Source: Deltaproteobacteria bacterium | GTDB taxonomy: Bacteria > Desulfobacterota > Syntrophia > Syntrophales > Fen-1087 | Assembly (NCBI GenBank): GCA_026388595.1 | Contig: JAPLJM010000215.1 | Span: 1 to 5,090, forward strand | DNA: 5,090 nucleotides | Reading direction: 5' to 3' | Shown here: one piece after another, positions 1 to 5,090 of the stretch | How positions within the stretch are numbered: position 1 is the stretch's first letter | How the letters are laid out: each line of letters begins with the position of its first letter | The notes under the pieces: model-generated | The model's input: the letters and a program-made list of their open reading frames with translations, nothing else | Database searches by the model: none | Told to the model about the DNA's origin: nothing | Position numbers and translations under genes: made by a program

Positions 1-206
1 AGCAACTCCAGCAGCGAATCGACTTTCGTGCGTACAGAATCCCTTTCCTCTTTAAATCCCCTTTGTTTATTATTTGCTTCTTCCAGTTCCGCAATCTTGT
101 ATTTTAAATCAGTCTCCAGCTCCAAATTCCTTCTTTTCAGCGATGCATGCTCATCAAGCAGGTTCTTTAGTTTACTCTCCAGTTCCGTAAATTTTATCAG
201 TTCCAT
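1..206 (-). CDS. zapB: ZapB-like coiled-coil protein, partial (C-terminus outside window)
   Basis: The minus strand is open from an ATG at 206-204 to the window edge, giving 68 residues. It begins MELIKFTELESKLKNLL and continues as one highly charged helix with leucines at heptad spacing (LEL, LKYKIAELEE, SLLEL) and almost no Pro or Gly, which is a coiled coil. Short coiled coils of this kind in deltaproteobacteria are usually assigned to the ZapB family, cytoplasmic proteins that support Z-ring assembly together with ZapA. A purine-rich AGGAAAG lies 12 bases before the ATG. This is a rather long spacing, but the other nearby ATG (214) stops after five codons. The gene has its own promoter at 287-315, so it is probably the first gene of a separate transcript. 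Coiled coils share sequence easily, so the ZapB name rests on length, start and composition; a basal-body or other structural coiled coil is possible. The Ser-rich plus-strand frame here is its antisense shadow. Confidence 0.6.
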   Translation of the reverse strand, partial: MELIKFTELESKLKNLLDEHASLKRRNLELETDLKYKIAELEEANNKQRGFKEERDSVRTKVDSLLEL

Positions 207-239
207 AAAATCATTTTTCTTTCCTGTAGTTGATCCTGA

Positions 240-256
240 CCGTCCATTTGCGACGG
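240..256 (-). other. Small hairpin in the zapB-like leader
   Basis: On the minus strand CCGTC (256-252) and GACGG (244-240) form a perfect 5-bp stem around the 7-base loop GCAAATG. It lies in the predicted 5' leader about 35 bases before the start codon. No T-tract follows, so it is not a standard terminator. A stem this short could occur by chance. Confidence 0.25.
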
Positions 257-286
257 GGCACAACCCATCTCTCTGCGTTGGGGGCG

Positions 287-315
287 ATTATGCCAAGGCA
301 CCCCAGAAAAGTCAA
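287..315 (-). promoter_or_regulatory. Sigma-70 promoter for the zapB-like gene
   Basis: Read on the minus strand, TTGACT (315-310) and CATAAT (292-287) are separated by exactly 17 bases. Each hexamer differs from consensus by one base. The site lies just after the dusB stop codon and points at the coiled-coil gene. Transcription would start near 280 and give a leader of about 74 bases. It implies that the downstream gene can be expressed independently of the dusB operon. No intrinsic terminator with a T-tract is visible between dusB and this promoter, so readthrough from dusB is also possible. Confidence 0.72.
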
Positions 316-319
316 GGCC

Positions 320-1348
320 TTATTTATCCGATTCATGATCCACGTCACCCCCGCCTTCGGGGTCAAGAGACAAAGATGCAAAAAACGCATGGAGTTTGTC
401 GAGCAACAGTGTTTTATCTTCCACGGTGCCGATCATCTGCCTGAATGACGATCCCCCTTTCAGGCCCTTGGTGTACCACAGGAGATGCTTGCGAAATGCC
501 TTCAGACCCAGCCTATCGCCCGCAGCCGCCAGTTCCAGCGTTAAATGACGCCTGATCATCCGCTCCCGCTGCGCCAACGAGGGCGGCGGGGGATCGATGC
601 GGCCCTGCAAACAGGCATCGATCTGATGAAAGATCCAGGGGTTGCCGAGACAGCCCCGCCCCACCATCACAGCATCACAGCCAGTCATCCGCATCATCCT
701 GGCGGCATCCTCCCCCTTTTTGATATCGCCATTTCCAATAACCGGAATACTGACCTGCCCCTTCACCTGTTCGATCAGCGACCAGTCGGCCGTTCCGCCG
801 AAGCCCTGATCTGCCGTGCGGGGATGGACGATCACGGCATCAACCCCGGCATCTTCCGCAATCTTGGCCACTTCCAGCATGTTGATGCTCTGCGGCTTCC
901 AGCCCGCCCGCATCTTGACCGTCAGTGGCAGGCACGTGCCCTTCCGGACGGCCTTGAGGATCGCCGCAATCCGCTGTGGATCTTTCATCAAAGCCGCACC
1001 GGCGCCTGTTTTCACCACTTTTTTGACCGGACAGCCCATATTGATGTCCACAAGATCCGCGCCCAGATCCGTCATGATTTTCGCCGCTTCTGCAAGGACG
1101 GCAGGGTCGGAACCAAAGATCTGGACGCCCAGGGGGCGGTCGTCGGAATGGAACTCCAGATAGTGCATCGTCTTTTTCATGCCCCGGATAAGGCCATTGG
1201 CACTGATCATTTCCGTGAAGGTCAGCCCGACGCCAAAGGTGCGATTGATGAGACGGAAAGGCAGGTTGGTAATCCCCGCCAACGGTGCCAGGATCATCTT
1301 GTTTTTCAGGGATAAAGTGCCGATCTTCATAGGCTGGCCGGATCTCAT
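320..1348 (-). CDS. dusB: tRNA-dihydrouridine synthase (DusB type)
   Basis: This 342-residue protein is an FMN-dependent enzyme that reduces uridine to dihydrouridine in the tRNA D-loop, using NADPH in the cytoplasm. Visible family motifs, in order, are the FMN-barrel start MILAPLAGITNLPFR (residues 18-32), TEMISANGL (45-53), GVQIFGSDP (74-82), DINMGCPVKK (101-110) with the probable catalytic Cys106, VKMRAGW (144-150), VHPRTADQGFGGTADW (174-189), IPVIGNGDI (201-209), and DAVMVGRGCLGNPW (225-238) for phosphate binding. The C-terminal helical domain includes WYTKGLKGG (291-299). Length fits the family (about 320-340). The usual HGRT is HPRT here. The ATG at 1348 overlaps the preceding gene's stop as ATGA, implying translational coupling; no strong Shine-Dalgarno is seen, and Met7 (1330) is an alternative start. 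It is the last gene of the four-gene operon. Dus subfamily is less certain than the enzyme class. Confidence 0.93.
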   Translation of the reverse strand: MRSGQPMKIGTLSLKNKMILAPLAGITNLPFRLINRTFGVGLTFTEMISANGLIRGMKKTMHYLEFHSDDRPLGVQIFGSDPAVLAEAAKIMTDLGADLVDINMGCPVKKVVKTGAGAALMKDPQRIAAILKAVRKGTCLPLTVKMRAGWKPQSINMLEVAKIAEDAGVDAVIVHPRTADQGFGGTADWSLIEQVKGQVSIPVIGNGDIKKGEDAARMMRMTGCDAVMVGRGCLGNPWIFHQIDACLQGRIDPPPPSLAQRERMIRRHLTLELAAAGDRLGLKAFRKHLLWYTKGLKGGSSFRQMIGTVEDKTLLLDKLHAFFASLSLDPEGGGDVDHESDK

Positions 1349-2088
1349 CCGCAGGCCAGGTGGCCGCGCGCCGTTTCAAGATCTTCCGGAGTGTTGATCC
1401 CCATGACCTCCAGGCAGTCCGCTGCGATAAAGGATCGGACTGGGCGGCCCATCTTACAGGCGATTTCGATGATATCCGTCAGGTAATACTCCCGCTGGCT
1501 GTTGTCATTTTTGATTTTTACAACCGCCTCAAAGAGGAAGCGGCTGTCGGCGCAGTATATGCCCGTGTTGATTTCCCTTACTTGCTTTTCCTGATCGGAC
1601 GCATCGCGCGCCTCCACAATTTTCAGCACATCGCCGCCCTGATCGGTAATGACGCGCCCATAGCTTCCCGGATCATCCAGGAGGGTCGTCATCACCGTCA
1701 CCGCCGCCTGTTCCGCACAATGACGATCGATGAGCGACTGAACAGTGGCGGCCTTGAGACAGGGGACATCTCCGCAAAGAATCAGGATTATGCCCATATA
1801 ATCGGAAAATTGATCCCGGGCCTGGAGCACGGCATGACCGGTTCCCAGTTGCGGCCGCTGTTCGGCAAAAACAATGTCAGGCGCCGGAAAGGCCCGGCGG
1901 ACAAGTTCAGCCTGGTGACCAACGATCACGACAATTCTTTCCGAACCGATCGTTCTGGACAGCTTCAAGGAATAGTCGAGCAATGGTTTACCACTGAGCA
2001 GATGCAGCACCTTGGCCTGATCGGACTGCATGCGCGTCCCCCTGCCGGCAGCAAGGATAATCGTACTTAAATGCCTATGGTTATTCAT
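1345..2088 (-). CDS. GlmU N-terminal-domain-like nucleotidyltransferase (single domain)
   Basis: This 247-residue protein matches the uridyltransferase half of GlmU from end to end. Motifs are LAAGRGTRM (12-20) for nucleotide binding, Lys26 in AKVLH (usually PKVLH), LGTGHA (81-86), CGDVP (105-109) with probable metal ligand Asp107, YGR (143-145), Glu159, EINTG (172-176), YYLTDII (201-207) and GIN (230-232) with probable metal ligand Asn232. All the key residues of a working UDP-GlcNAc pyrophosphorylase fold appear present, so I infer transfer of UMP (or another NMP) to a sugar 1-phosphate in the cytoplasm. The left-handed beta-helix acetyltransferase half of bifunctional GlmU (about 456 residues) is absent. 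The stop at 1347-1345 is followed directly by dusB with no hexapeptide-repeat remnant, so this is a true single-domain gene, not a broken one. AAGGA lies 7 bases before the ATG. It sits 21 bases after the second corC-like gene. Its exact sugar and nucleotide substrates cannot be read from the sequence. Confidence 0.88.
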   Translation of the reverse strand: MNNHRHLSTIILAAGRGTRMQSDQAKVLHLLSGKPLLDYSLKLSRTIGSERIVVIVGHQAELVRRAFPAPDIVFAEQRPQLGTGHAVLQARDQFSDYMGIILILCGDVPCLKAATVQSLIDRHCAEQAAVTVMTTLLDDPGSYGRVITDQGGDVLKIVEARDASDQEKQVREINTGIYCADSRFLFEAVVKIKNDNSQREYYLTDIIEIACKMGRPVRSFIAADCLEVMGINTPEDLETARGHLACG

Positions 2089-2095
2089 GATAACA

Positions 2096-2100
2096 TCCTT
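2096..2100 (-). promoter_or_regulatory. Ribosome binding site of the GlmU-like gene
   Basis: AAGGA on the minus strand lies 7 bases upstream of the ATG at 2088, within the 21-base gap after the second corC-like gene. It fixes the start and shows that this gene initiates on its own while still being cotranscribed. Confidence 0.65.
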
Positions 2101-2109
2101 AAAATTTAT

Positions 2110-3435
2110 TTATTGTCGGGAGGCTGTCCCCTCTTCGTCCCCTTTGTCAAGATCGGCGGGAAAAATGATCATGACTTCGCGGATGGATTTCACATCCACA
2201 TCCTCAATCACAAAAAGGATCTGGCCCTGTCTGAAAATTTCCTTGCGCTTTGGAATTTTACCCATTTTATGTAGCAGAAATCCACCCAGGGTAGCATAGC
2301 TGCCCTCCGGGATGTCCAGGGAAATCATCGACCTCATTTGTTCGATACTGGTTTGCGCCTGGAACAGGTACATCCCCGGGGCAATCCGCTTATATGATTT
2401 GGCGCCCATCCCGTATTCATCATGGATTTCGCCCACGATCTCTTCGAGAATATCTTCGACCGTGACAATGCCCACTGCGCCCCCGTATTCATCTACAACC
2501 ACCGCCATCCTTTCATGCATTGCACGCAGTTCCACCAGCAGGTCCTTGGCCGGTTTGGATTCAGGAACATAAAACTGGGTCGGCCGTAAAAGACGCTCAA
2601 TGGTGTCGCTGTCCTGAACGGGAGGGTCCGACATGCCCCGGGTCGCGGCAAGTAGGTCAAAATAATGAAGGATGCCGATAATATTCAAGATATGATCCCG
2701 GTAAACGGGAACGCGGAGATATTTCTTCTCCGCCAGCAGGTAAGCCGCTTCCCGAATAGTAGCCGTTACCGGCAGGACGGTCATGACCGAAAGGGGAACC
2801 ATCATCTGACCGACGGTCACCTCGGAAAAATCAAGGATCCTTGTCGCCATATCCCTCTCGGCCCCGAGAATGTCGCTATCCTCTCCGGGCCGTCTCAGAA
2901 TGTGCTTCAGGCCGCTCCGGGTGATATAGGTAGACACCGACAGGTCCCGTTCTCCCCTGGCAAGACGGATTGTTCCGCGCGTAATCCTGGAAATGATAAA
3001 AACCACCGGAAATAAAAGCCAGGATGCAAGCCAGATAAAAAGAGACAGCTTCTCTGCAATATCTTCGGCATGTTGCTGGAAAATACTTTTTGGAACAATT
3101 TCCCCCAGGATCAGTAACAAGGGGATCATGACCAGGATGGAGACCATGGCCCCCTGGGCGGCCCCGTAAAGATCGATGAACAGACCCGTGGCAACGGTGG
3201 TGCTCGTAACCACGCAAAGACTGGTCCCCGTCAACGTGGTCGCCAGAAACCAGTGTGGTTTTTCCAGCAGCTTCAGAGAAAAGGCCGCCATCCGGGACCC
3301 CTCGCGAACCCTTCGGCGCATTTTATTCATGTTGGACGCCACCAGCGCCAGCTCCCCCCCGGAAAACAGACCTTCGAGGCACAGGCACACGAGGATCAAA
3401 AAAAGCGCGGGCAGATTATTCATGATCGTCTGCAT
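2110..3435 (-). CDS. HlyC/CorC (CNNM-type) membrane protein with CBS pair, second of tandem
   Basis: Numbering is from the chosen ATG (441 residues). The N-terminal DUF21/CNNM membrane domain (about 5-160) has a first helix ending in LFSGGELALVAS, hydrophobic stretches near 62-87, 95-111 and 130-150, and the signature GEIVPKS (111-117). A CBS pair follows (about 205-335) with MMVPLSV, RVPVY, IIGIL, VVVDEYGG (312-319) and VEDILEEIVGEI. The C-terminal CorC_HlyC domain (about 348-425) includes YATLGGFLLHKMGKIP. CNNM/CorC proteins are inner-membrane proteins linked to Mg2+ (and Co2+) efflux, with ATP-binding CBS domains; transport here is inferred from the family. Three in-frame starts lie close together: TTG 3453, ATG 3438 and ATG 3435. 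AGGAGG at 3447-3442 is 6 bases from 3435 but only 3 from 3438, so I chose 3435. The gene overlaps its upstream paralogue by 20 bases. Compared with that paralogue, the first CBS motif is MVPLSV rather than MIPRVD, and GTSLCVV replaces CNETVN in the second helix. Confidence 0.92.
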   Translation of the reverse strand: MQTIMNNLPALFLILVCLCLEGLFSGGELALVASNMNKMRRRVREGSRMAAFSLKLLEKPHWFLATTLTGTSLCVVTSTTVATGLFIDLYGAAQGAMVSILVMIPLLLILGEIVPKSIFQQHAEDIAEKLSLFIWLASWLLFPVVFIISRITRGTIRLARGERDLSVSTYITRSGLKHILRRPGEDSDILGAERDMATRILDFSEVTVGQMMVPLSVMTVLPVTATIREAAYLLAEKKYLRVPVYRDHILNIIGILHYFDLLAATRGMSDPPVQDSDTIERLLRPTQFYVPESKPAKDLLVELRAMHERMAVVVDEYGGAVGIVTVEDILEEIVGEIHDEYGMGAKSYKRIAPGMYLFQAQTSIEQMRSMISLDIPEGSYATLGGFLLHKMGKIPKRKEIFRQGQILFVIEDVDVKSIREVMIIFPADLDKGDEEGTASRQ

Positions 3436-4693
3436 CATCCGCCTCCTGTTCAATTCTCACTTTTAGAATCCGGGCCTTCCCCATTTTCACGACCCGAAAA
3501 ACATAACGGTCATAGCGGATGCTCTCGCCGCGGACGGGCAATTTCCCGAACAGATGAAAGACGAACCCCCCGACCGTATCAAAGTCTTCTTCCGGCATCG
3601 GCAGAGAAAGAAGGTCCTGCAGACTCTCCATGGACATCTTGCCCGATGCCAGGATCGTAAGGTCATCCACCCGCTGCCAGAGCTGATCCCTGGCGCCATG
3701 CGGGTCATAAATATCCTCGTAAAGATCATTGAGGATGTCTTCCAGCGTTACCAGGCCTGAAACACCGCCATATTCATCCACCACAATGGCCATCTGGATC
3801 CGCATGGCCTGGAAATCCCGCAGCATCTTGATTGCCGTTTTTGCCTCGGGCACAAAAAAGGGTTTTCTCAGTAATTTTTCAATGGAAACGGTTGCCTGCG
3901 CGCCCGTGATCCCCTCCAGCAGGTCCCGCGCAAAGAGGATGCCCAGAATGTTATCCCGATCTGACCCGTAGATGGGAATCCGGTCATGACGGGCCTTGAT
4001 GATCTCCCGTTCGATGTCGGCGATCTTCATGGAAAGAGGCAGACAAAACATATCCACCCGGGGAATCATGACCTCGGCGACTGTCGTGTCACCGAGGTCA
4101 AAAACATTGTGAATCAGGTCCCGCTGAGCCGATTCCAAGGCGCCTTCCTTTTCACCGGCGTCGATTAACATCCTGAATTCATCTTCCATGAGGCCGGGCC
4201 GGAGGCCGGTGACACTGCGGGAAAGCCAGCTGACAATAACGCCGGAGACCCTTTCCAGCACCCATACCACAGGTTGCACCAGCCGGGATGAAAGCATCAG
4301 CAGGGGAGACAGAAGGGCGGAGGAACGCATGGGATGGGTCACCGCAAAGGTCTTGGGAAGCGCTTCACCGAAGATAAGGAGAATCGGCGTCATAATGACA
4401 ATGGTCATCCACTGGCCTTGACTCCCGAAGAAGTAGATGAAAAGGGAGGCCGCCAGAGCGGAAATACTGATATTTACTGTTTCATTGCACACGAGAATGG
4501 TGATCAGAAGCCGTCGCGGATATTTAAGGAGCTGCTGGACATAAGCAAGGAAAGGAACGTGCTCTTCCTTCATTTTGTGAAGGTGCAGCGGGGTCAGGGA
4601 AAAAAAAGCCGCCTCGGAGCTGGAAAAAAAACCGGAGAGCAAAAGCAGAAATGCCAGCAATATCAGCTTTATGGTCATCAGATCATTCAGCAC
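3416..4693 (-). CDS. HlyC/CorC (CNNM-type) membrane protein with CBS pair, first of tandem
   Basis: Numbering is from the chosen GTG (425 residues). It has the same architecture as its downstream paralogue: a DUF21/CNNM membrane domain (about 4-155) with first helix ending GFFSSSEAAFFSL, second helix with CNETVNISISALAA (69-82) and signature GEALPK (109-114). The CBS pair (about 202-330) contains VMIPRVD (208-214), RIPIY, ILGIL, VVDEYGG (304-310) and LEDILNDL. The C-terminal CorC_HlyC domain (about 338-415) contains FDTVGGFVFHLFGKLP. The family is associated with Mg2+ export and regulation of ion flux by ATP on the CBS pair; that role is inferred. The open frame has three possible starts. TTG 4702 has AGAAGGGA immediately before it (too close), GTG 4693 has AAGGG 10 bases upstream, and ATG 4678 has no SD. 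An in-frame stop at 4736-4738 excludes anything longer. Two T8 tracts lie in the first-helix codons. It is the first gene of the operon. Confidence 0.9.
   Translation of the reverse strand: MLNDLMTIKLILLAFLLLLSGFFSSSEAAFFSLTPLHLHKMKEEHVPFLAYVQQLLKYPRRLLITILVCNETVNISISALAASLFIYFFGSQGQWMTIVIMTPILLIFGEALPKTFAVTHPMRSSALLSPLLMLSSRLVQPVVWVLERVSGVIVSWLSRSVTGLRPGLMEDEFRMLIDAGEKEGALESAQRDLIHNVFDLGDTTVAEVMIPRVDMFCLPLSMKIADIEREIIKARHDRIPIYGSDRDNILGILFARDLLEGITGAQATVSIEKLLRKPFFVPEAKTAIKMLRDFQAMRIQMAIVVDEYGGVSGLVTLEDILNDLYEDIYDPHGARDQLWQRVDDLTILASGKMSMESLQDLLSLPMPEEDFDTVGGFVFHLFGKLPVRGESIRYDRYVFRVVKMGKARILKVRIEQEADDADDHE
3442..3447 (-). promoter_or_regulatory. Strong ribosome binding site inside the upstream gene
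   Basis: AGGAGG on the minus strand is a perfect Shine-Dalgarno core. It lies within the last codons of the first corC-like gene and 6 bases before the ATG at 3435. It decides the start of the second corC-like gene over the longer TTG frame, because the SD would fall inside the coding sequence if translation began at 3453. Confidence 0.75.
4600..4631 (-). repeat. Two T8 tracts in the coding strand of the first corC-like gene
   Basis: On the coding (minus) strand, runs of eight T at 4631-4624 and 4607-4600 are each followed by CC and are 16 bases apart. They encode the GFFS and AFFS around the SSSE motif of the first membrane helix. Homopolymers of this length are prone to replication or transcription slippage; whether that happens here cannot be told from a single sequence. 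Confidence 0.6.
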
Positions 4694-4732
4694 AAAAGAC
4701 AATCCCTTCTGGAAGTTCTGGTAATCTATCAG

Positions 4733-4747
4733 ATTTTATCATAAAAT
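4733..4747. promoter_or_regulatory. AT-rich 15-base perfect palindrome, possible operator
   Basis: ATTTTAT (4733-4739), a central C, and ATAAAAT (4741-4747) form a perfect inverted repeat. It lies 40-54 bases upstream of the GTG of the first corC-like gene in the divergent spacer. On the minus strand it contains TATGAT (4743-4738) and TAAAAT (4738-4733), either of which could be a -10 element, although no good -35 hexamer lies at the right distance. A repressor bound here would be well placed to control the operon. AT-rich palindromes also arise by chance. Confidence 0.35.
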
Positions 4748-4783
4748 GAAACATGATTTCCCTCCGCCGGATCCGAACGCGAA

Positions 4784-4811
4784 TTGGAAATAGACGCATT
4801 ACAAATATTAT
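4784..4811 (+). promoter_or_regulatory. Probable sigma-70 promoter of the right-hand gene
   Basis: TTGGAA (4784-4789) and TATTAT (4806-4811) are separated by 16 bases. The -10 differs from consensus by one base and the -35 by two. Transcription would start near 4818, giving a leader of about 35 bases before the ATG at 4853. The spacer is one base shorter than ideal. Confidence 0.5.
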
Positions 4812-4852
4812 GCTATTCGATGACCTGATGAAATGACCTTTGAATTCATACC

Positions 4853-5090
4853 ATGAACACAAACCTGAAAAATGACATCACCGATTATCTGCAGGACCGG
4901 GGCGTCGATCTCATCGGTTTTGCTTCCCCGGAACAATGGGTGCAGGATAGCCGTGTCAGCGACGCCTATCGGCCGGCATCCATCTGGCCCCCCGCCCGGT
5001 CGGTCATCGTCATCGGTCTGCAGATGCCTCTGCCGATCGTCGAAACGACGCCATCTGTCCAGCATCGTGATCTCTACACGACCTGTAATC
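4853..5090 (+). CDS. Epoxyqueuosine reductase-like (QueG-related) Fe-S protein, N-terminal part
   Basis: An open frame from ATG 4853 runs 79 codons to the window edge. The N-terminal helix is followed by GVDLIGFASPEQW (17-29), then YRPASIWPPARSVIVIGLQM (39-58) and PIVETTPS (61-68). The pattern GxDLxGFA...W, then RPxSIWPxARSVIVIGxxMPLPI is typical of the N-terminal cobalamin-binding region of QueG-like and related uncharacterised Fe-S proteins, which carry 4Fe-4S clusters further on. The cluster cysteines would lie beyond the window, so the class cannot be confirmed. QueG performs the last step of queuosine synthesis on tRNA; many relatives in anaerobes have no known substrate. The start is firm because an in-frame TGA at 4841 leaves only this ATG, yet no recognisable Shine-Dalgarno precedes it. 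The gene is divergent from the corC-like operon. Confidence 0.7.
   Translation, partial: MNTNLKNDITDYLQDRGVDLIGFASPEQWVQDSRVSDAYRPASIWPPARSVIVIGLQMPLPIVETTPSVQHRDLYTTCN

Noticed and set aside
207..319. Possible intrinsic terminator or small RNA between dusB and the zapB-like gene
   Set aside because: G-rich and C-rich stretches can pair weakly, but no stable stem is followed by a T-tract and no known RNA family is recognisable; the gap is explained by a promoter and leader.
28..444. Ser-rich plus-strand open frame at the left edge
   Set aside because: The Ser and Phe runs are the antisense reading of the Glu/Lys-rich coiled coil on the minus strand, and the frame runs on through the promoter into dusB.
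545..1315. Long plus-strand open frame (256 codons) opposite dusB
   Set aside because: It is exactly antisense to a clear DusB protein, has a His/Arg/Pro-rich composition without recognisable domains, and reflects the GC-rich codon positions of the real gene.
1360..2070. Plus-strand open frame (236 codons) opposite the GlmU-like gene
   Set aside because: No recognisable motif; it mirrors the nucleotidyltransferase, whose catalytic motifs are intact on the minus strand.
3436..3453. Longer start (TTG 3453) for the second corC-like gene
   Set aside because: It would place the strong AGGAGG inside the coding sequence and has no SD of its own, so ATG 3435 is preferred.
4703..4852. Mg2+ riboswitch (M-box or ykoK type) ahead of the corC-like operon
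   Set aside because: The spacer is only 150 bases, shared with a divergent promoter, and too short for such a leader with expression platform; no matching structure seen.
4808..5065. Minus-strand open frame opposite the QueG-like gene
   Set aside because: The plus strand reads a recognisable QueG-like N-terminus; the minus frame is Asp/Arg-rich with no family motif and would cover the divergent promoter.

Overview
The window looks like ordinary chromosomal DNA of moderate GC, densely packed with genes, most likely from a Gram-negative deltaproteobacterium (Desulfobacterota, possibly near Syntrophales). That placement is an inference from gene content and order: tandem CorC-type membrane proteins, a stand-alone GlmU-like nucleotidyltransferase, a DusB-type tRNA enzyme and a ZapB-like coiled coil. 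No phylogenetic marker was checked.

Layout, in the direction of transcription on the minus strand. Two adjacent HlyC/CorC (CNNM-type) membrane proteins, 4693 to 3416 and 3435 to 2110, overlap by about 20 bases. After a 21-base gap comes a 247-residue nucleotidyltransferase (2088 to 1345) that matches the uridyltransferase half of GlmU but has no acetyltransferase half. It overlaps by ATGA the tRNA-dihydrouridine synthase gene dusB (1348 to 320). These four genes are almost certainly one operon. A 113-base gap follows, holding a near-consensus sigma-70 promoter, and then a ZapB-like coiled-coil gene that starts at 206 and leaves the window at base 1.

On the plus strand, a gene starts at 4853 and leaves the window at the right end. 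Its N-terminus resembles the epoxyqueuosine reductase-like (QueG-related) iron-sulfur proteins. The 150-base divergent spacer (4703-4852) carries a plausible forward promoter and a perfect AT-rich 15-base palindrome just upstream of the first corC-like gene.

The genes do not form an obvious single pathway. The operon combines probable Mg2+/divalent-cation transport (two paralogues), sugar-nucleotide chemistry and tRNA modification, followed by a likely division protein under its own promoter. I found no mobile element, CRISPR array, RNA gene or defence system. The more interesting points are the single-domain GlmU-like protein, the diverged tandem CorC pair, two T8 slippery tracts in one of them, and the palindrome in the divergent spacer.
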